Shown in pieces: positions 26,144 through 35,375 of a DNA stretch of 64,000 nucleotides. The translations under genes were made by a program, and so were the position numbers. The notes beneath the pieces were generated by a model. That model was not told where the DNA came from, made no database searches, and saw only the letters and a list, made by a program, of their open reading frames with translations. Every line of letters starts with the position of its first letter. Within the stretch, counting starts at the first letter, position 1. Source of the stretch: Aestuariimicrobium soli (lineage in GTDB: Bacteria; Actinomycetota; Actinomycetes; Propionibacteriales; Propionibacteriaceae); contig NZ_JBPJSQ010000007.1 of assembly GCF_051192575.1 (NCBI RefSeq), positions 1-64,000 of the forward strand, in the 5' to 3' direction.

Positions 26144-27709
26144 GTGGATGGGCTGAGAATGCTGCGCGTCCCAGCGCCCAGCGATCACTTGATGACAGCG
26201 AGCCTGACCTTCCGGGTGGGCATGGCCGACGAGACGTGGTCCACCGCCGGTTGGACCCACCTGGTGGAGCATCTGGCGGCGGGCAGCGTGAGTGACAAGT
26301 CGGTGGCCTCGAACGCCAGCACGAGCCTGATCGACACCACCTTCCAGCTGCAGGGTCCACCCGCGGCTGTGATGGACGGGCTTGCCACCATCGCCCATCG
26401 CCTGGGCGACGACGCCTTCCCCGGGCTTGCCCATGAGGCAACCATCCTGCAGCAGGAGAATCGGCACCGGGGAACGAACCTGATCTCACACGCGCTGGCA
26501 CAACGATTCGGTGCGGCGGGTCCCGGCCTCGTCCACTACGGCGAGCCAGGTCTGCCGGGCGCCACGGAGCAGTCCTTGCGCGAGCACGCGCGGCACTGGT
26601 TCACCGCCGAGAACGCGGTGCTGGTCGTCGCCGGTGACCTGCCCGCGGACTTCAGGCTCGGCCTACCGCGAGGAAACCATCGTCCCCCCACCGAGCCAGA
26701 GGCGATCGTGGGCCCACGCCACGTTTGGTACCCCGAACCTGCTGGTGGTGAATGGCTTGCCGCCTCCGGTCGGGTCGAGCGCACCTGGGCGACGGGCGTG
26801 ATGGTCGCGCTGTTGTCGGACAGGTTCGTGCAGCGGTTCCGCCACGAACTGGCTTGGGCCTACGCCCCAGAGGTGGTGGTGGAGCGGATCGGAGCAGCGA
26901 CCTCGGTGGTCATGCTGACGTGTCGGATCGAGCCCCAGCACCAGGCCGAAAGCTCGCAGGTCTTCATGGAGTGGTTGGACGAGGTCGGGAAGATGGGCTT
27001 CACCCAGCCAGAGGTCGACGAGTTCCGAGCACAGCGGCAGCCGTGGGAGGCCTCCGAGCAGTCGGCCTTCTACCGGGCGGTGGGCGAGGGCTACCAGACG
27101 CTGGCCGGTGAGGGGGTCGACGCGGGGAGACGGATGGAGGATGTCACCGCCGACGACGTCAACGAACAGCTGCGCCATCTTGTCGACAGCCTGTTCCTCG
27201 GACTCCCCCCTCGGGCTCTGGTACCCCCGGGCTTCCGCGAGTCGCAAGCTCCGATGGCGATGCGACCGGACGAGCCGTTCCACCCCTTGCTGGAGGTTCC
27301 GGCCGATGAGGTGCTGGGGTGGACGTGGGGGAGTGATCAGGTCTACTTCGGCGCCAGGAGCGGCCGAAATCGGATGATCCACCCGGCCAGGGTGCAAGGT
27401 GTCACCGTCTATCCCGATGGGGGCCTGCTGGTGGTGGACCACGAAGGTTTTCCCGCCCAGTTCGAGCCTGCCCTGCTCAAGAACGGCGACCAACTCGCGA
27501 CGCGTCTGCTTGACGAGGTGCCCGCCACCGCAGTCACGCCGGGGCCGCCGCGAGACCCGCGGGAGATTCCCACGCCGGCGAGCGCTCGCGAGCGGCTGAC
27601 CGCCATGGCCACCAAGCGGGTGCTGCAGCCGGGTGTCATCATCACGGCTCTCCTGCTGGTAGGGCTGGTGTTCAGACTGCTCACGTGGCTGCTCGAGGCG
27701 CAGCAGTGA
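26144..27709 (+). CDS. M16 peptidase-like protein, second paralogue, membrane-anchored
   Basis: A 521-aa paralogue of the preceding gene. HxxEH lies in GWTHLVEHLAAG, a candidate third ligand in TILQQEN, and a C-domain motif in FRHELAWAYAPEV. After the extra beta-rich region (YPDGGLLVVDHEGFPAQFE) it has a C-terminal transmembrane helix (VIITALLLVGLVFRLLTWLL), absent from the first paralogue. The open frame starts at GTG 26144. However, homology to the first protein (FWNGLQVF versus VWMG then LRML) continues upstream in another frame to ATG 26115, behind a good promoter. An apparent 1-nt deletion near 26150 separates them. Confidence 0.6.
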   Translation: MDGLRMLRVPAPSDHLMTASLTFRVGMADETWSTAGWTHLVEHLAAGSVSDKSVASNASTSLIDTTFQLQGPPAAVMDGLATIAHRLGDDAFPGLAHEATILQQENRHRGTNLISHALAQRFGAAGPGLVHYGEPGLPGATEQSLREHARHWFTAENAVLVVAGDLPADFRLGLPRGNHRPPTEPEAIVGPRHVWYPEPAGGEWLAASGRVERTWATGVMVALLSDRFVQRFRHELAWAYAPEVVVERIGAATSVVMLTCRIEPQHQAESSQVFMEWLDEVGKMGFTQPEVDEFRAQRQPWEASEQSAFYRAVGEGYQTLAGEGVDAGRRMEDVTADDVNEQLRHLVDSLFLGLPPRALVPPGFRESQAPMAMRPDEPFHPLLEVPADEVLGWTWGSDQVYFGARSGRNRMIHPARVQGVTVYPDGGLLVVDHEGFPAQFEPALLKNGDQLATRLLDEVPATAVTPGPPRDPREIPTPASARERLTAMATKRVLQPGVIITALLLVGLVFRLLTWLLEAQQ

Positions 27710-27711
27710 GG

Positions 27712-29763
27712 TCAACCCAACTGGGGCGGTAGATCGTCCGCGTGGACGATCGTCAGGCTCGTCACCGCCCGGGTGAGGCAGACGTACAGCCGCCGCAGTC
27801 CGGTGAGTTCGTCGGCCTCGCCAGCGACGATGGCGGCCGGTTCGGCCAGCACGACGTGGTCGAACTCCAGACCCTTGGCCAGCGACGCCGGCACCAGCTC
27901 GACCGGCACGCGCCGGGCCTGCTCGTCGTCGGTTCCGTCGGGCAGCGGCTGGTCGTCGCGGCCCACCACCACGTGGGGAACCCCCAGCTGCTGCGCGACG
28001 GCGTCGACCAGCGCGTCGGGCACCACGATGCCGATCATGCCCTCGCGCGCCGACACCTCCGTCACGGCCGCAGCCAGTGCGGGCACCAGGTCGTCCACGC
28101 GCCTGAAGTCGAGTTCACCGCGCGCGTGGCGGATCGACCGGGGTGGGGTCAGCCCAGGCGCGATGGCCGGCAGCAGTCGGGCCGCGTAGTCGATCACGTC
28201 GCCGGGAACCCGGAACCCCTCCACCAGTTCGTTGACCGTCGCCTCGGGGTGGCCGAGGTGGGTCAGGGACTCGTCCCACGAGCGGGCGCCCCACGGAGTG
28301 GTGGCCTGGGCGAGGTCGCCCAGCAGCGTCACGGAGCCGGTGGTGGCGCGTCGTCCGACCGCGCGCAGCATCATCGGGGAGAGGTCCTGGGCCTCGTCGA
28401 CGATCACGTGCCCCAGGCTCGGGGTGCGCTGGAGCAGGTCGGTCACCTCGTCGACCAGCACCAGTTCGGCCAGCGTCCACCGGCGTGACGCCGGCGACTT
28501 CTTCGGCGCGGTGTCGCCGAGCGCCAGCTGTTCCTCGGCGGTCAACACGCCGTCGGCGTTCGCGGCCAGGAAAGCGGGGTCTGACAAGAGGCGATGCACC
28601 AGGGTGGGTGCCTTCAACGGGGGCCACAGCTGCTTGGCCAATGCCTTCACCTCGGGGGAGCGGGCCACCTGGTTCTGCACCCGGTCGTCGGTGGCCTCCC
28701 CGGCCAGTTCGAGGCGCAGCAACACCTGGTGGGCCATCCGCTGGGGCAGCATGACGCGGCCCGCCTCGTAGCGCACGCCCCGGCTCACCACCCCGCGGAC
28801 GGCATCGGCCAGCAGATGCGGCGGCACCCGCAACACGCGGTGCCCCGCCTTGACCGCCAGCACCTCGGTCGGCTCGCTGACATGCCCCCACACGGCCCGG
28901 CGCAGCACCTCAGCCATGCGAGCATCGCCCAGCAGCACCCCTCGGGCGGCGTCATCGGGTTGGTTCACGACCAGACCGGACGACGCCTCCACCAGCGACT
29001 GCACGGTCTGCTGGTCGGCGTCGATCTCTCCCAGCGCCGGCAGCACGTCGCCGATGTAGCTGAGGAAGGAGGCGTTCGGCCCGACCACCAGCACGCCCGC
29101 CCGCGAGAGCTGGGTGCGGAAGGCGTAGAGCAGGTAGGCGGCACGATGCAGGCCGACGGCGGTCTTCCCGGTGCCGGGTGCCCCTTGGATGGCCATCGAC
29201 TGCTCGAGGTCGGTGCGCACCAGCACGTCCTGGTCGGGCTGAATGGTGGCCACGATGTCACGCATCGGGCCGGTGCGGGGTCGCTCGATCTCGTCGGTGA
29301 GGATCTGCGACGGTCCCGTGCTGGGTGCCGTCAGGGACTCGTCCTCGAAGGCGGTGATCTCGCCGTCGCGGAAGCCGAAGCGGCGCCGCAGCGAGCAGTG
29401 CATCGGATCGACCGACGACGCCCGGTAGAACGGCAGGGCCATGGGGGCACGCCAGTCCATCACCAGGGGGTCTTCGCCCAAGTCGGCGGAGACGTGGCGT
29501 CGTCCGACGTGGATCACCTCATCGCGTTCGGCGCCCAGGTGCTCGGAGTAGTCGATCCGGCCGAAGAACAGTGGCACCGTGGGGTCGTCCACGAGGGATT
29601 CGGCGCGGCGGAACAGCATCTGCTTGAGGTACTGGGTGCTGACATGGTTGGCACCGGTGACGGTGCGCCAGTCGCGCGTCTGGGCGCGCATGGCGGTGAG
29701 CGCCTCGCGGGAGCGGACGAGATGGGCGCGTTCGGCCTCGAGATCGGACGTTGGTTCAGACAT
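27712..29763 (-). CDS. helD: HelD-like RNA polymerase-associated helicase
   Basis: A 683-aa superfamily 1 UvrD/Rep-type ATPase of the HelD group, which releases stalled RNA polymerase and can influence rifampicin tolerance. The N-terminal coiled-coil arm (LEAERAHLVRSREALTAMRA) that enters the polymerase secondary channel is present. Walker A GAPGTGKT is at 194-201; motif II is VIVDEAQDLSP, and later helicase motifs include LYVCLTRAV near the C-terminus. AAGGA precedes the ATG. The stop abuts the convergent M16-like gene (2 bp between). It diverges from the ferritin gene. Confidence 0.85.
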   Translation of the reverse strand: MSEPTSDLEAERAHLVRSREALTAMRAQTRDWRTVTGANHVSTQYLKQMLFRRAESLVDDPTVPLFFGRIDYSEHLGAERDEVIHVGRRHVSADLGEDPLVMDWRAPMALPFYRASSVDPMHCSLRRRFGFRDGEITAFEDESLTAPSTGPSQILTDEIERPRTGPMRDIVATIQPDQDVLVRTDLEQSMAIQGAPGTGKTAVGLHRAAYLLYAFRTQLSRAGVLVVGPNASFLSYIGDVLPALGEIDADQQTVQSLVEASSGLVVNQPDDAARGVLLGDARMAEVLRRAVWGHVSEPTEVLAVKAGHRVLRVPPHLLADAVRGVVSRGVRYEAGRVMLPQRMAHQVLLRLELAGEATDDRVQNQVARSPEVKALAKQLWPPLKAPTLVHRLLSDPAFLAANADGVLTAEEQLALGDTAPKKSPASRRWTLAELVLVDEVTDLLQRTPSLGHVIVDEAQDLSPMMLRAVGRRATTGSVTLLGDLAQATTPWGARSWDESLTHLGHPEATVNELVEGFRVPGDVIDYAARLLPAIAPGLTPPRSIRHARGELDFRRVDDLVPALAAAVTEVSAREGMIGIVVPDALVDAVAQQLGVPHVVVGRDDQPLPDGTDDEQARRVPVELVPASLAKGLEFDHVVLAEPAAIVAGEADELTGLRRLYVCLTRAVTSLTIVHADDLPPQLG

Positions 29764-29952
29764 GCGGATCCTTGGGGACGGCTGGCATGCCCGGCGGGAC
29801 CACCCGACGGACGACTCGCGCCGGCTGACCCCTGCACGGTGACAGAGGGCGCCCGCGAGCTCTGGAACGGACGCACCAGCCTACGCCCGTGGCGGTCATG
29901 CCTGGCTCGCGGGAGTCTGCGCCAACCCGATCGGCGGGCCGGACGAGCGCGC

Positions 29953-29958
29953 TAGCGT
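29953..29958 (+). promoter_or_regulatory. -10 hexamer TAGCGT, leaderless ferritin start
   Basis: TAGCGT ends 6 nt before the ATG at 29965. No ribosome site is visible. The rest of 29764-29952 shows nothing else that I can name. Confidence 0.55.
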
Positions 29959-29964
29959 GGGGTC

Positions 29965-30486
29965 ATGAAGCTCTCAGCAGACCTCCAGAAGGCCTTCGAC
30001 GCGCAGATCACGCTCGAGTTCGAGGCCTCAACCGTCTATCGCCAGCTCGCCATCGAGATGGATGTGCAGGACCTGCCGGGCATGGCGGCGTGGCTGCGCC
30101 ACCAGGCCGACGAAGAGATCGTGCACGCCAACAAGTTCATCGACCACGTGGTCGACCGCGGATCGCACCCCACAATCGGTGCCGTCTCGGCACCGAAGGT
30201 GGAGGCCAGTGCCACCCCGGTCGACGTCTTCACGGCGGCCTACGAGCACGAGCAGCGCGTCTCGGAGGCGATCCGCGAGCTGTATCGCACGTGCGACAAG
30301 GCCGGCGACCTGGATTCGCGGCCGCTGCTGCACTGGTTCCTCGAGGAGCAGATCGAAGAGGAGTCGACCGTCTCCGAGATCGTCGGCCGGATCGAACTGA
30401 TCGGGGACGACGGCCCGGGTCTGCTGCGTCTCGATGCGGAGCTGGGCGCTCGTCCGGCACGGTCGACGGAGGCCGGCGCCGAGTGA
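29965..30486 (+). CDS. Ferritin (non-haem)
   Basis: A 173-aa four-helix ferritin that oxidises Fe2+ and stores it as ferric mineral. The ferroxidase ligands can be read by analogy to E. coli FtnA: E18, E51, H54, E96 and Q129, with Y25 next to the site. The C-terminal tail (about residues 150-173) is Ala/Arg-rich, as in mycobacterial BfrB. There is no haem-ligand methionine in the usual bacterioferritin context. A DtxR-type regulator is encoded at 51378, but no DtxR box is obvious here. Confidence 0.92.
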   Translation: MKLSADLQKAFDAQITLEFEASTVYRQLAIEMDVQDLPGMAAWLRHQADEEIVHANKFIDHVVDRGSHPTIGAVSAPKVEASATPVDVFTAAYEHEQRVSEAIRELYRTCDKAGDLDSRPLLHWFLEEQIEEESTVSEIVGRIELIGDDGPGLLRLDAELGARPARSTEAGAE

Positions 30487-30508
30487 CCCGGGTGGACCCC
30501 TCCCCCGA

Positions 30509-32191
30509 TCAGGGGGCGTCGAGTTCGTCCAGGTCGTCCGCGTCGACGATGCGGTAGGCGTAGCCCTGCTCGGCCAGGAACCTCTGCCGGTGCGCGGCGA
30601 ACTCGGCGTCCACCGTGTCGCGGCTGACCAGCGCGTAGAAGCGCGCCACCAGTCCGTCCTTGGGGCGAAGGATGCGGCCCAGCCGTTGCGCCTCCTCCTG
30701 GCGTGAACCGAACGCCCCCGACACCTGGATCGCCACCTCGGCGGTGGGCAGGTCGACCGAGAAATTGGCCACCTTCGAGACCACCAGCAGGGAGATCTCC
30801 CCGTCCCGGAACTGCTGGTACAGCACCTCGCGCTGCTTGGTCGACGTCTCGCCCGTGATCACCGGGGCGTCGAGCCGGTCGGCCAGGTCGTGCAACTGGT
30901 CGACGTACTGCCCGATCACCAGGGTCGGCTGCCCGCGGTGGCGTTCCACGAGATCGAGGACGACCGCATTCTTCGACTCGGCCGTCGAGGCCAGCCGGTA
31001 GCGCACATCGGGCTCGGCCGTCGCGCACAGCAGTCGCTCCGACTCCGTCAGCGTCACCCGCACCTCGACACAGTCGGCCGGAGCGATCCAGCCCTGGGCC
31101 TCGATGTCCTTCCATGGCGCGTCGTACCGCTTCGGCCCGATCAGTGAGAACACGTCGCCCTCGCGACCGTCCTCGCGCACCAACGTGGCCGTCAGCCCGA
31201 GCCGCCGGCGCGCCTGCAGGTCGGCCGTCATGCGGAACACCGGCGCCGGCAGCAGGTGCACCTCGTCGTAGATGATCAGACCCCAGTCGCGCGCCGAGAA
31301 CAGCTCCAGGTGCGGATTGGTGCCCTTCCGCTTGGTCGAGATCACCTGGTAGGTGGCGATCGTCACCGGACGAATCTCCTTGACCGCCCCCGAGTACTCG
31401 CCGACCTCGTCGGCCGTCAGCGTCGTCCGCCTGATCAACTCGTCGCGCCACTGTCGGGCGGCGACGGTGTTGGTCACCAGGATCAGCGTGGTCGCCTTCG
31501 TGAGCGCCATCGAGGCGGCACCGACGATGGTCTTGCCGGCGCCGCAGGGCAGCACCACCACCCCCGACCCGCCCGCGTGGAAGCTCTCGGCCGCCTGCTG
31601 CTGGTAGGGCCGCAGTTGCCAGGGGCCCTCGTCCAGCCCGATCTCGTGGGCCTCTCCGTCGACGTAACCGGCGAAGTCCTCGGCGGGCCAGCCGAGCGTC
31701 AGCAGCACCTGCTTGAGGTGCCCGCGCTCCGAGGGGTGTACGACCACGGTGTCATCGTCGATCCGCGACCCGACCAGGCCCTTCACCTTGGCCGAGCGCA
31801 GCACCTCGGTGAGCACCGCACGATCGGTCGAGACCAGCACCAGCCCGTGGGTGGGGTGCTTCTCGATGCGCAGGCGGCCGAATCGTCCGATGGTCTCGGT
31901 CAGGTCGATCAGCAGCGAACTGGGCACCGGGTAGCGCGACCAGGTCAGCAGGGCGTCGACGATCTGCTCGGCGTCGTGCCCGGCGGCGCGCGCGTTCCAC
32001 AGCCCCAGCGGCGTGATCCGGTAGGTGTGCACGTGCTCGGGGGCGCGTTCGAGTTCGGCGAACGGCGCGATCGCGATGCGGCAGGCGTGGGCGTCGGGGT
32101 GGTCGATCTCGAGCAGCAGCGTGCGGTCGGACTGGACGATCAGGGGCCCGGGCTGGCCGGACGTGGGTTGGGACGAGGCAGAAGCAGGCAT
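30509..32191 (-). CDS. Bacterial XPB-type DNA repair helicase
   Basis: A 560-aa superfamily 2 helicase of the XPB/Rad25 group, known in mycobacteria and other actinobacteria as a 3'-5' ATP-dependent helicase. An N-terminal damage-recognition-like domain (residues 20-180) precedes the helicase core: Walker A PCGAGKT (G217-T221), DEVH (309-312), TATLVRED, the RED-type loop typical of XPB, and motif VI QRLGRILRP. The C-terminal basic thumb follows. The start lies 3 nt after the stop of a helicase-associated protein gene, so both are one operon. Confidence 0.92.
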   Translation of the reverse strand: MPASASSQPTSGQPGPLIVQSDRTLLLEIDHPDAHACRIAIAPFAELERAPEHVHTYRITPLGLWNARAAGHDAEQIVDALLTWSRYPVPSSLLIDLTETIGRFGRLRIEKHPTHGLVLVSTDRAVLTEVLRSAKVKGLVGSRIDDDTVVVHPSERGHLKQVLLTLGWPAEDFAGYVDGEAHEIGLDEGPWQLRPYQQQAAESFHAGGSGVVVLPCGAGKTIVGAASMALTKATTLILVTNTVAARQWRDELIRRTTLTADEVGEYSGAVKEIRPVTIATYQVISTKRKGTNPHLELFSARDWGLIIYDEVHLLPAPVFRMTADLQARRRLGLTATLVREDGREGDVFSLIGPKRYDAPWKDIEAQGWIAPADCVEVRVTLTESERLLCATAEPDVRYRLASTAESKNAVVLDLVERHRGQPTLVIGQYVDQLHDLADRLDAPVITGETSTKQREVLYQQFRDGEISLLVVSKVANFSVDLPTAEVAIQVSGAFGSRQEEAQRLGRILRPKDGLVARFYALVSRDTVDAEFAAHRQRFLAEQGYAYRIVDADDLDELDAP

Positions 32192-32194
32192 CGC

Positions 32195-34411
32195 CTACGA
32201 GTATGCGCCCTCGACCCTCACCGGTTCGACCCGCACGATGCGCGAGAGCGCCACCACCGACTGTCCCTTGGCCTGCTCGACGATGCGCGCCTGGCCCGAC
32301 GCCACGGCGAGCACCTTGGCTCGCACCCGGCTCGACCGCCCGGAATCGTCCACGCGGGTCAGCGTCACCCACGAGCCTCCGGTCTGGGCCTCGAGCAGCG
32401 CCGCCAGCATCGACTCGGCGTCGACCGCTGCCTGCACCGACTGGCTGGGCGCCAACAGTTCACCCGCCAGTTGGTTCACCTGGTCGGACGACGGAACGCT
32501 CGCCCGCCCACTGCGCGGGGCGGCCACCTGCTTGAGCCGTCGGGTCGGGGGCGTGGGGACGACATCGCCCCGGTCGTCCTCGGCGACGGGTGCGTGGCCC
32601 AGGTCGCGCAACAGGTCGACCACGTCGGCGGCCTCGGCGCGGGCCGCGACCAGCCCGGGCGCCACCTGCCGCAGACCGAGCACCGAGGCCTGCGGATGCC
32701 GCAGCAGGGCGGCGACGGTGGCCTCGTCCGCGATCGTCAACAGGGCACCGACACTGGCGACACGGATCGCGCCGTGCAGGCGCGCGACGTCGCCGACCAG
32801 GTAGGTGAGCGGTTGGGGGATCGGCGTCACCGAATGTTCGGCCAGCCACGCCAGCAGCCGCTCGCCGGTCCAGCCGGCATCGAGCCCGCGACGCACCGAC
32901 GACGCGGTGAACCGGTGCACGCTCGCCGGGCCCGGCGACTCGCGGTCGGCGACCAGGTCGAGCACGCGTTGGATGTCGATGCGCAGCGGCCCGGGAGCGA
33001 CGGCGGTCAGGTCGGACTGCACCAGGAAGTCGGTGGTGGCCTCGGGGAAGCCGGGGTCGTCGGTGACCTCCCACAGGCTGGTGCGGCGGGGGCGCCCCGC
33101 ATGGTCGAGGTGGGCGACCAGCCCGAGATGCGCGGCCTCGGCCAACGTCTGCTCGGCGGCGTGGTCGATCTCGACCCGCGACCAGGTCGGGTGCCGCCAG
33201 GCCAGTCGATCGGCTAGCAGACCCGGTTCCAGCACCGCGCCGACCGGGGCCGCGCGCAGTTCGCGTGCCGCCGCGATGCGGCCACGTTCGGGCAGGCTGC
33301 GCTCGCCGGAGTCGGCGTCGGTGCGCCCCGTCTGTGCTGAGGGCTCCAGCGGCCAGCCGGGCAGGTCGAGCCAGACCTTCACGAGTCCCTGCCAGCGGGC
33401 GAACGGGGTCAGGGCCAGCCACTGGTCGAAGCCCGCGGTCGGCAGCCACGCCATGGCGCTGCGCCCGACCAGCCCGAGGCGGTGCGCCAGGTGAAGCAGC
33501 AACACCACCGTCTGGTCGGTGCCGGTCGCCTGCCCGATCTGCGCCTGGTCGCGGCGGCTGAAGGCACCCGTCGCCAGCGGACGAGGAGACATCCGCTCGA
33601 CCTCGTCGACGACGGAGGCGACGGCATGCACCAGGGCCTGCGCGGTGCCCAGGCCGGCCTGCTCGACGATGGTGGAGGTCGATCCGGCGGGCCAGCCCGG
33701 CACCTGGGTGGCGATCCGGTCGGGGAAGAGCCGTCCGCCGCGCACGCGCAGCGCCACCTCACGGGGCAGCACCACGGTGTCGGCGTCGAGGGGGCGCAGC
33801 AGCTTGAGCGCCAGCAGTCGCTCGGTGGGGCTCTCGGCCTGCTCGAGCGTGACGGGCCGGTCGGCGCCCGTCACCCGCCCGACCGGGTTGCCCCAGAGCA
33901 GCTGGTCCACCAACGGTGCGCTGTCGGCGCCCGCTTCGCGCAGTCGGCGGTCGATCTCGGCATCGGTGAGGGGCGTCGCGCTGGGCTGGGCCAGTCCGGC
34001 CGGGTGCGAGCCGAAGCAGGCGCGGACGGCCTGGGTGACGCGGACGTGGCCGTCGTCCCCCCAGACGAGAGCGCGGTCGCGCAGGCCACGGACGGCGTGC
34101 TCGACGGCGCCTCGTTCACCGCCGAGCAGGGCCGCGAGGTGGCGCACCGAGACGTCGTCGGGGCAGGCAGCCAACCCATGACAGACGCGGCGCTGCCACG
34201 CGTCGAGCGAGTCGATGGCGGCCCTCGTCGAGGCGTGCGTGCCGGCCCGCTCCACCACTTCGGCGAGCGAGGCGGGTCGGGGCAGTGCCAGATCGGGGCG
34301 CAGGCGAAGCAGATTCGCGAGCTGGGTGCGGTCGAGACCTCGCACGACGTCGGCGATCGATCTCGGAGCCGGGGTGGTGGTCAGCGTTGGCCCTTCCCGA
34401 ACGACCTCCAC
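32195..34411 (-). CDS. Helicase-associated domain protein (XPB partner)
   Basis: A ~738-aa actinobacterial protein that accompanies XPB. Its N-terminal part has winged-helix-like repeats (SIADVVRGLDRTQLANLLRL, DVSVRHLAALLGGERGAVEH). The C-terminal 200 residues carry the helicase-C-like domain of the family (VTPIPQPLTYLVGDVARLHG, SVLGLRQVAPGLVAARA). No ATPase motifs. GTG 34411 has no ribosome site. A CTG at 34384, overlapping the upstream stop as CTGA and preceded by GGGAAGGG, is an attractive alternative start. Part of a three-gene unit with the membrane protein gene before it and XPB after it. Confidence 0.75.
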   Translation of the reverse strand: MEVVREGPTLTTTPAPRSIADVVRGLDRTQLANLLRLRPDLALPRPASLAEVVERAGTHASTRAAIDSLDAWQRRVCHGLAACPDDVSVRHLAALLGGERGAVEHAVRGLRDRALVWGDDGHVRVTQAVRACFGSHPAGLAQPSATPLTDAEIDRRLREAGADSAPLVDQLLWGNPVGRVTGADRPVTLEQAESPTERLLALKLLRPLDADTVVLPREVALRVRGGRLFPDRIATQVPGWPAGSTSTIVEQAGLGTAQALVHAVASVVDEVERMSPRPLATGAFSRRDQAQIGQATGTDQTVVLLLHLAHRLGLVGRSAMAWLPTAGFDQWLALTPFARWQGLVKVWLDLPGWPLEPSAQTGRTDADSGERSLPERGRIAAARELRAAPVGAVLEPGLLADRLAWRHPTWSRVEIDHAAEQTLAEAAHLGLVAHLDHAGRPRRTSLWEVTDDPGFPEATTDFLVQSDLTAVAPGPLRIDIQRVLDLVADRESPGPASVHRFTASSVRRGLDAGWTGERLLAWLAEHSVTPIPQPLTYLVGDVARLHGAIRVASVGALLTIADEATVAALLRHPQASVLGLRQVAPGLVAARAEAADVVDLLRDLGHAPVAEDDRGDVVPTPPTRRLKQVAAPRSGRASVPSSDQVNQLAGELLAPSQSVQAAVDAESMLAALLEAQTGGSWVTLTRVDDSGRSSRVRAKVLAVASGQARIVEQAKGQSVVALSRIVRVEPVRVEGAYS

Positions 34412-35238
34412 ACCACGGTCAGGTCGAGGGCGAGCACCACCAGACAGGCCCACCGGGTGTAGCTGATGATGGCGTCGAGGGTGTCGTTGTCACCGGGGAA
34501 CATCAGGCCCATCAGCAGCGCGACGGCCGTGGCCACCGCGGCGATCCTCATTAGGGTCTGCTTCTTCACGGTGGCCATCAGCGACAGCGGGATCGCCGCC
34601 AGCAGCAGCACGAACGACAGCGGCGAGATGAACACTCCCGCCACCAGCACGATCACCAGCGCGTAGCCCATCGCCTTCACCTTTGTCATGAACGCGCTGT
34701 TCTGCACCGGAGTTCCGGTCGGCGACGGGTACCAGGTCAGCGGCTGCGGGTGCTGGTTCGCGGGCCCGCCCGGGCCGGGAGCTCCCATGCTCACCGGGGC
34801 GCCGGTGGGGGGCGCGAACCGGGTCGCGGGGTCGGGGGCGGACGACCCCTGCCACGCGTCGCCGGCGCCGTGATCGGGGGCCTGGCCCGCCAGCGGGCCG
34901 AAGCTGCTGGTGGTGACGATCGGCTGCCTGGGGTCCCTCACCGGGGTGGCGCCGCCGGGGCCGTTGTGCGCGGACCCCCAGGCCGACCCCTCGACGATCG
35001 TCATGCCCGAGTCGAAAGCCTGGTGCGGGTCGCGGGTCGGGGCGGTCGAGGGCACCAGCGCCGCCAACGGCGGGGTCGGTGTCGGGCTCGGCTGGAAGCC
35101 GTCCGGGGCCATCGGCGGCAGGCCCTCGGCGGGGTGGGGATCGGGGGTGGCGACGCTCAGGGGAGACGTGCGCGGGGTCGCGAAACCGTCGGGTCGTTCC
35201 GCGGGCGCGTACTCGGCACCGTCTCGCCAGTCAGCCAT
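34381..35238 (-). CDS. Proline-rich membrane protein of unknown function
   Basis: A 285-aa protein that I do not recognise. Residues 1-185 are low-complexity, rich in Pro, Ala, Gly and Thr (PSPTPTPPLAALVPSTAP) and probably disordered and cytoplasmic. Residues ~188-275 hold four hydrophobic helices (GYALVIVLVAGVFISPLSF, LLAAIPLSLMATV, AAVATAVALLMGLMF, ACLVVLALDLTVVW). It leads the operon with the helicase-associated protein and XPB, overlapping the former by up to 31 nt. A leaderless -10 TAGACT lies 7 nt upstream. Confidence 0.6.
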   Translation of the reverse strand: MADWRDGAEYAPAERPDGFATPRTSPLSVATPDPHPAEGLPPMAPDGFQPSPTPTPPLAALVPSTAPTRDPHQAFDSGMTIVEGSAWGSAHNGPGGATPVRDPRQPIVTTSSFGPLAGQAPDHGAGDAWQGSSAPDPATRFAPPTGAPVSMGAPGPGGPANQHPQPLTWYPSPTGTPVQNSAFMTKVKAMGYALVIVLVAGVFISPLSFVLLLAAIPLSLMATVKKQTLMRIAAVATAVALLMGLMFPGDNDTLDAIISYTRWACLVVLALDLTVVWRSFGKGQR

Positions 35239-35245
35239 GCCGAGC

Positions 35246-35251
35246 AGTCTA
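35246..35251 (-). promoter_or_regulatory. -10 hexamer TAGACT of the XPB operon
   Basis: On the minus strand TAGACT ends 7 nt before the ATG at 35238; the transcript would be leaderless. Confidence 0.5.
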
Positions 35252-35375
35252 TCGACGTGAGGGTGAGCACCGACCCTGCGCGCTTGGGGGTGTGGGTGTG
35301 GGGTCTGCTCAAAGCCCCTGACATATTGGGCGAACCGGGCGCCGACTGGGGCACCGACGAGCTGAGGAAGGTGCG

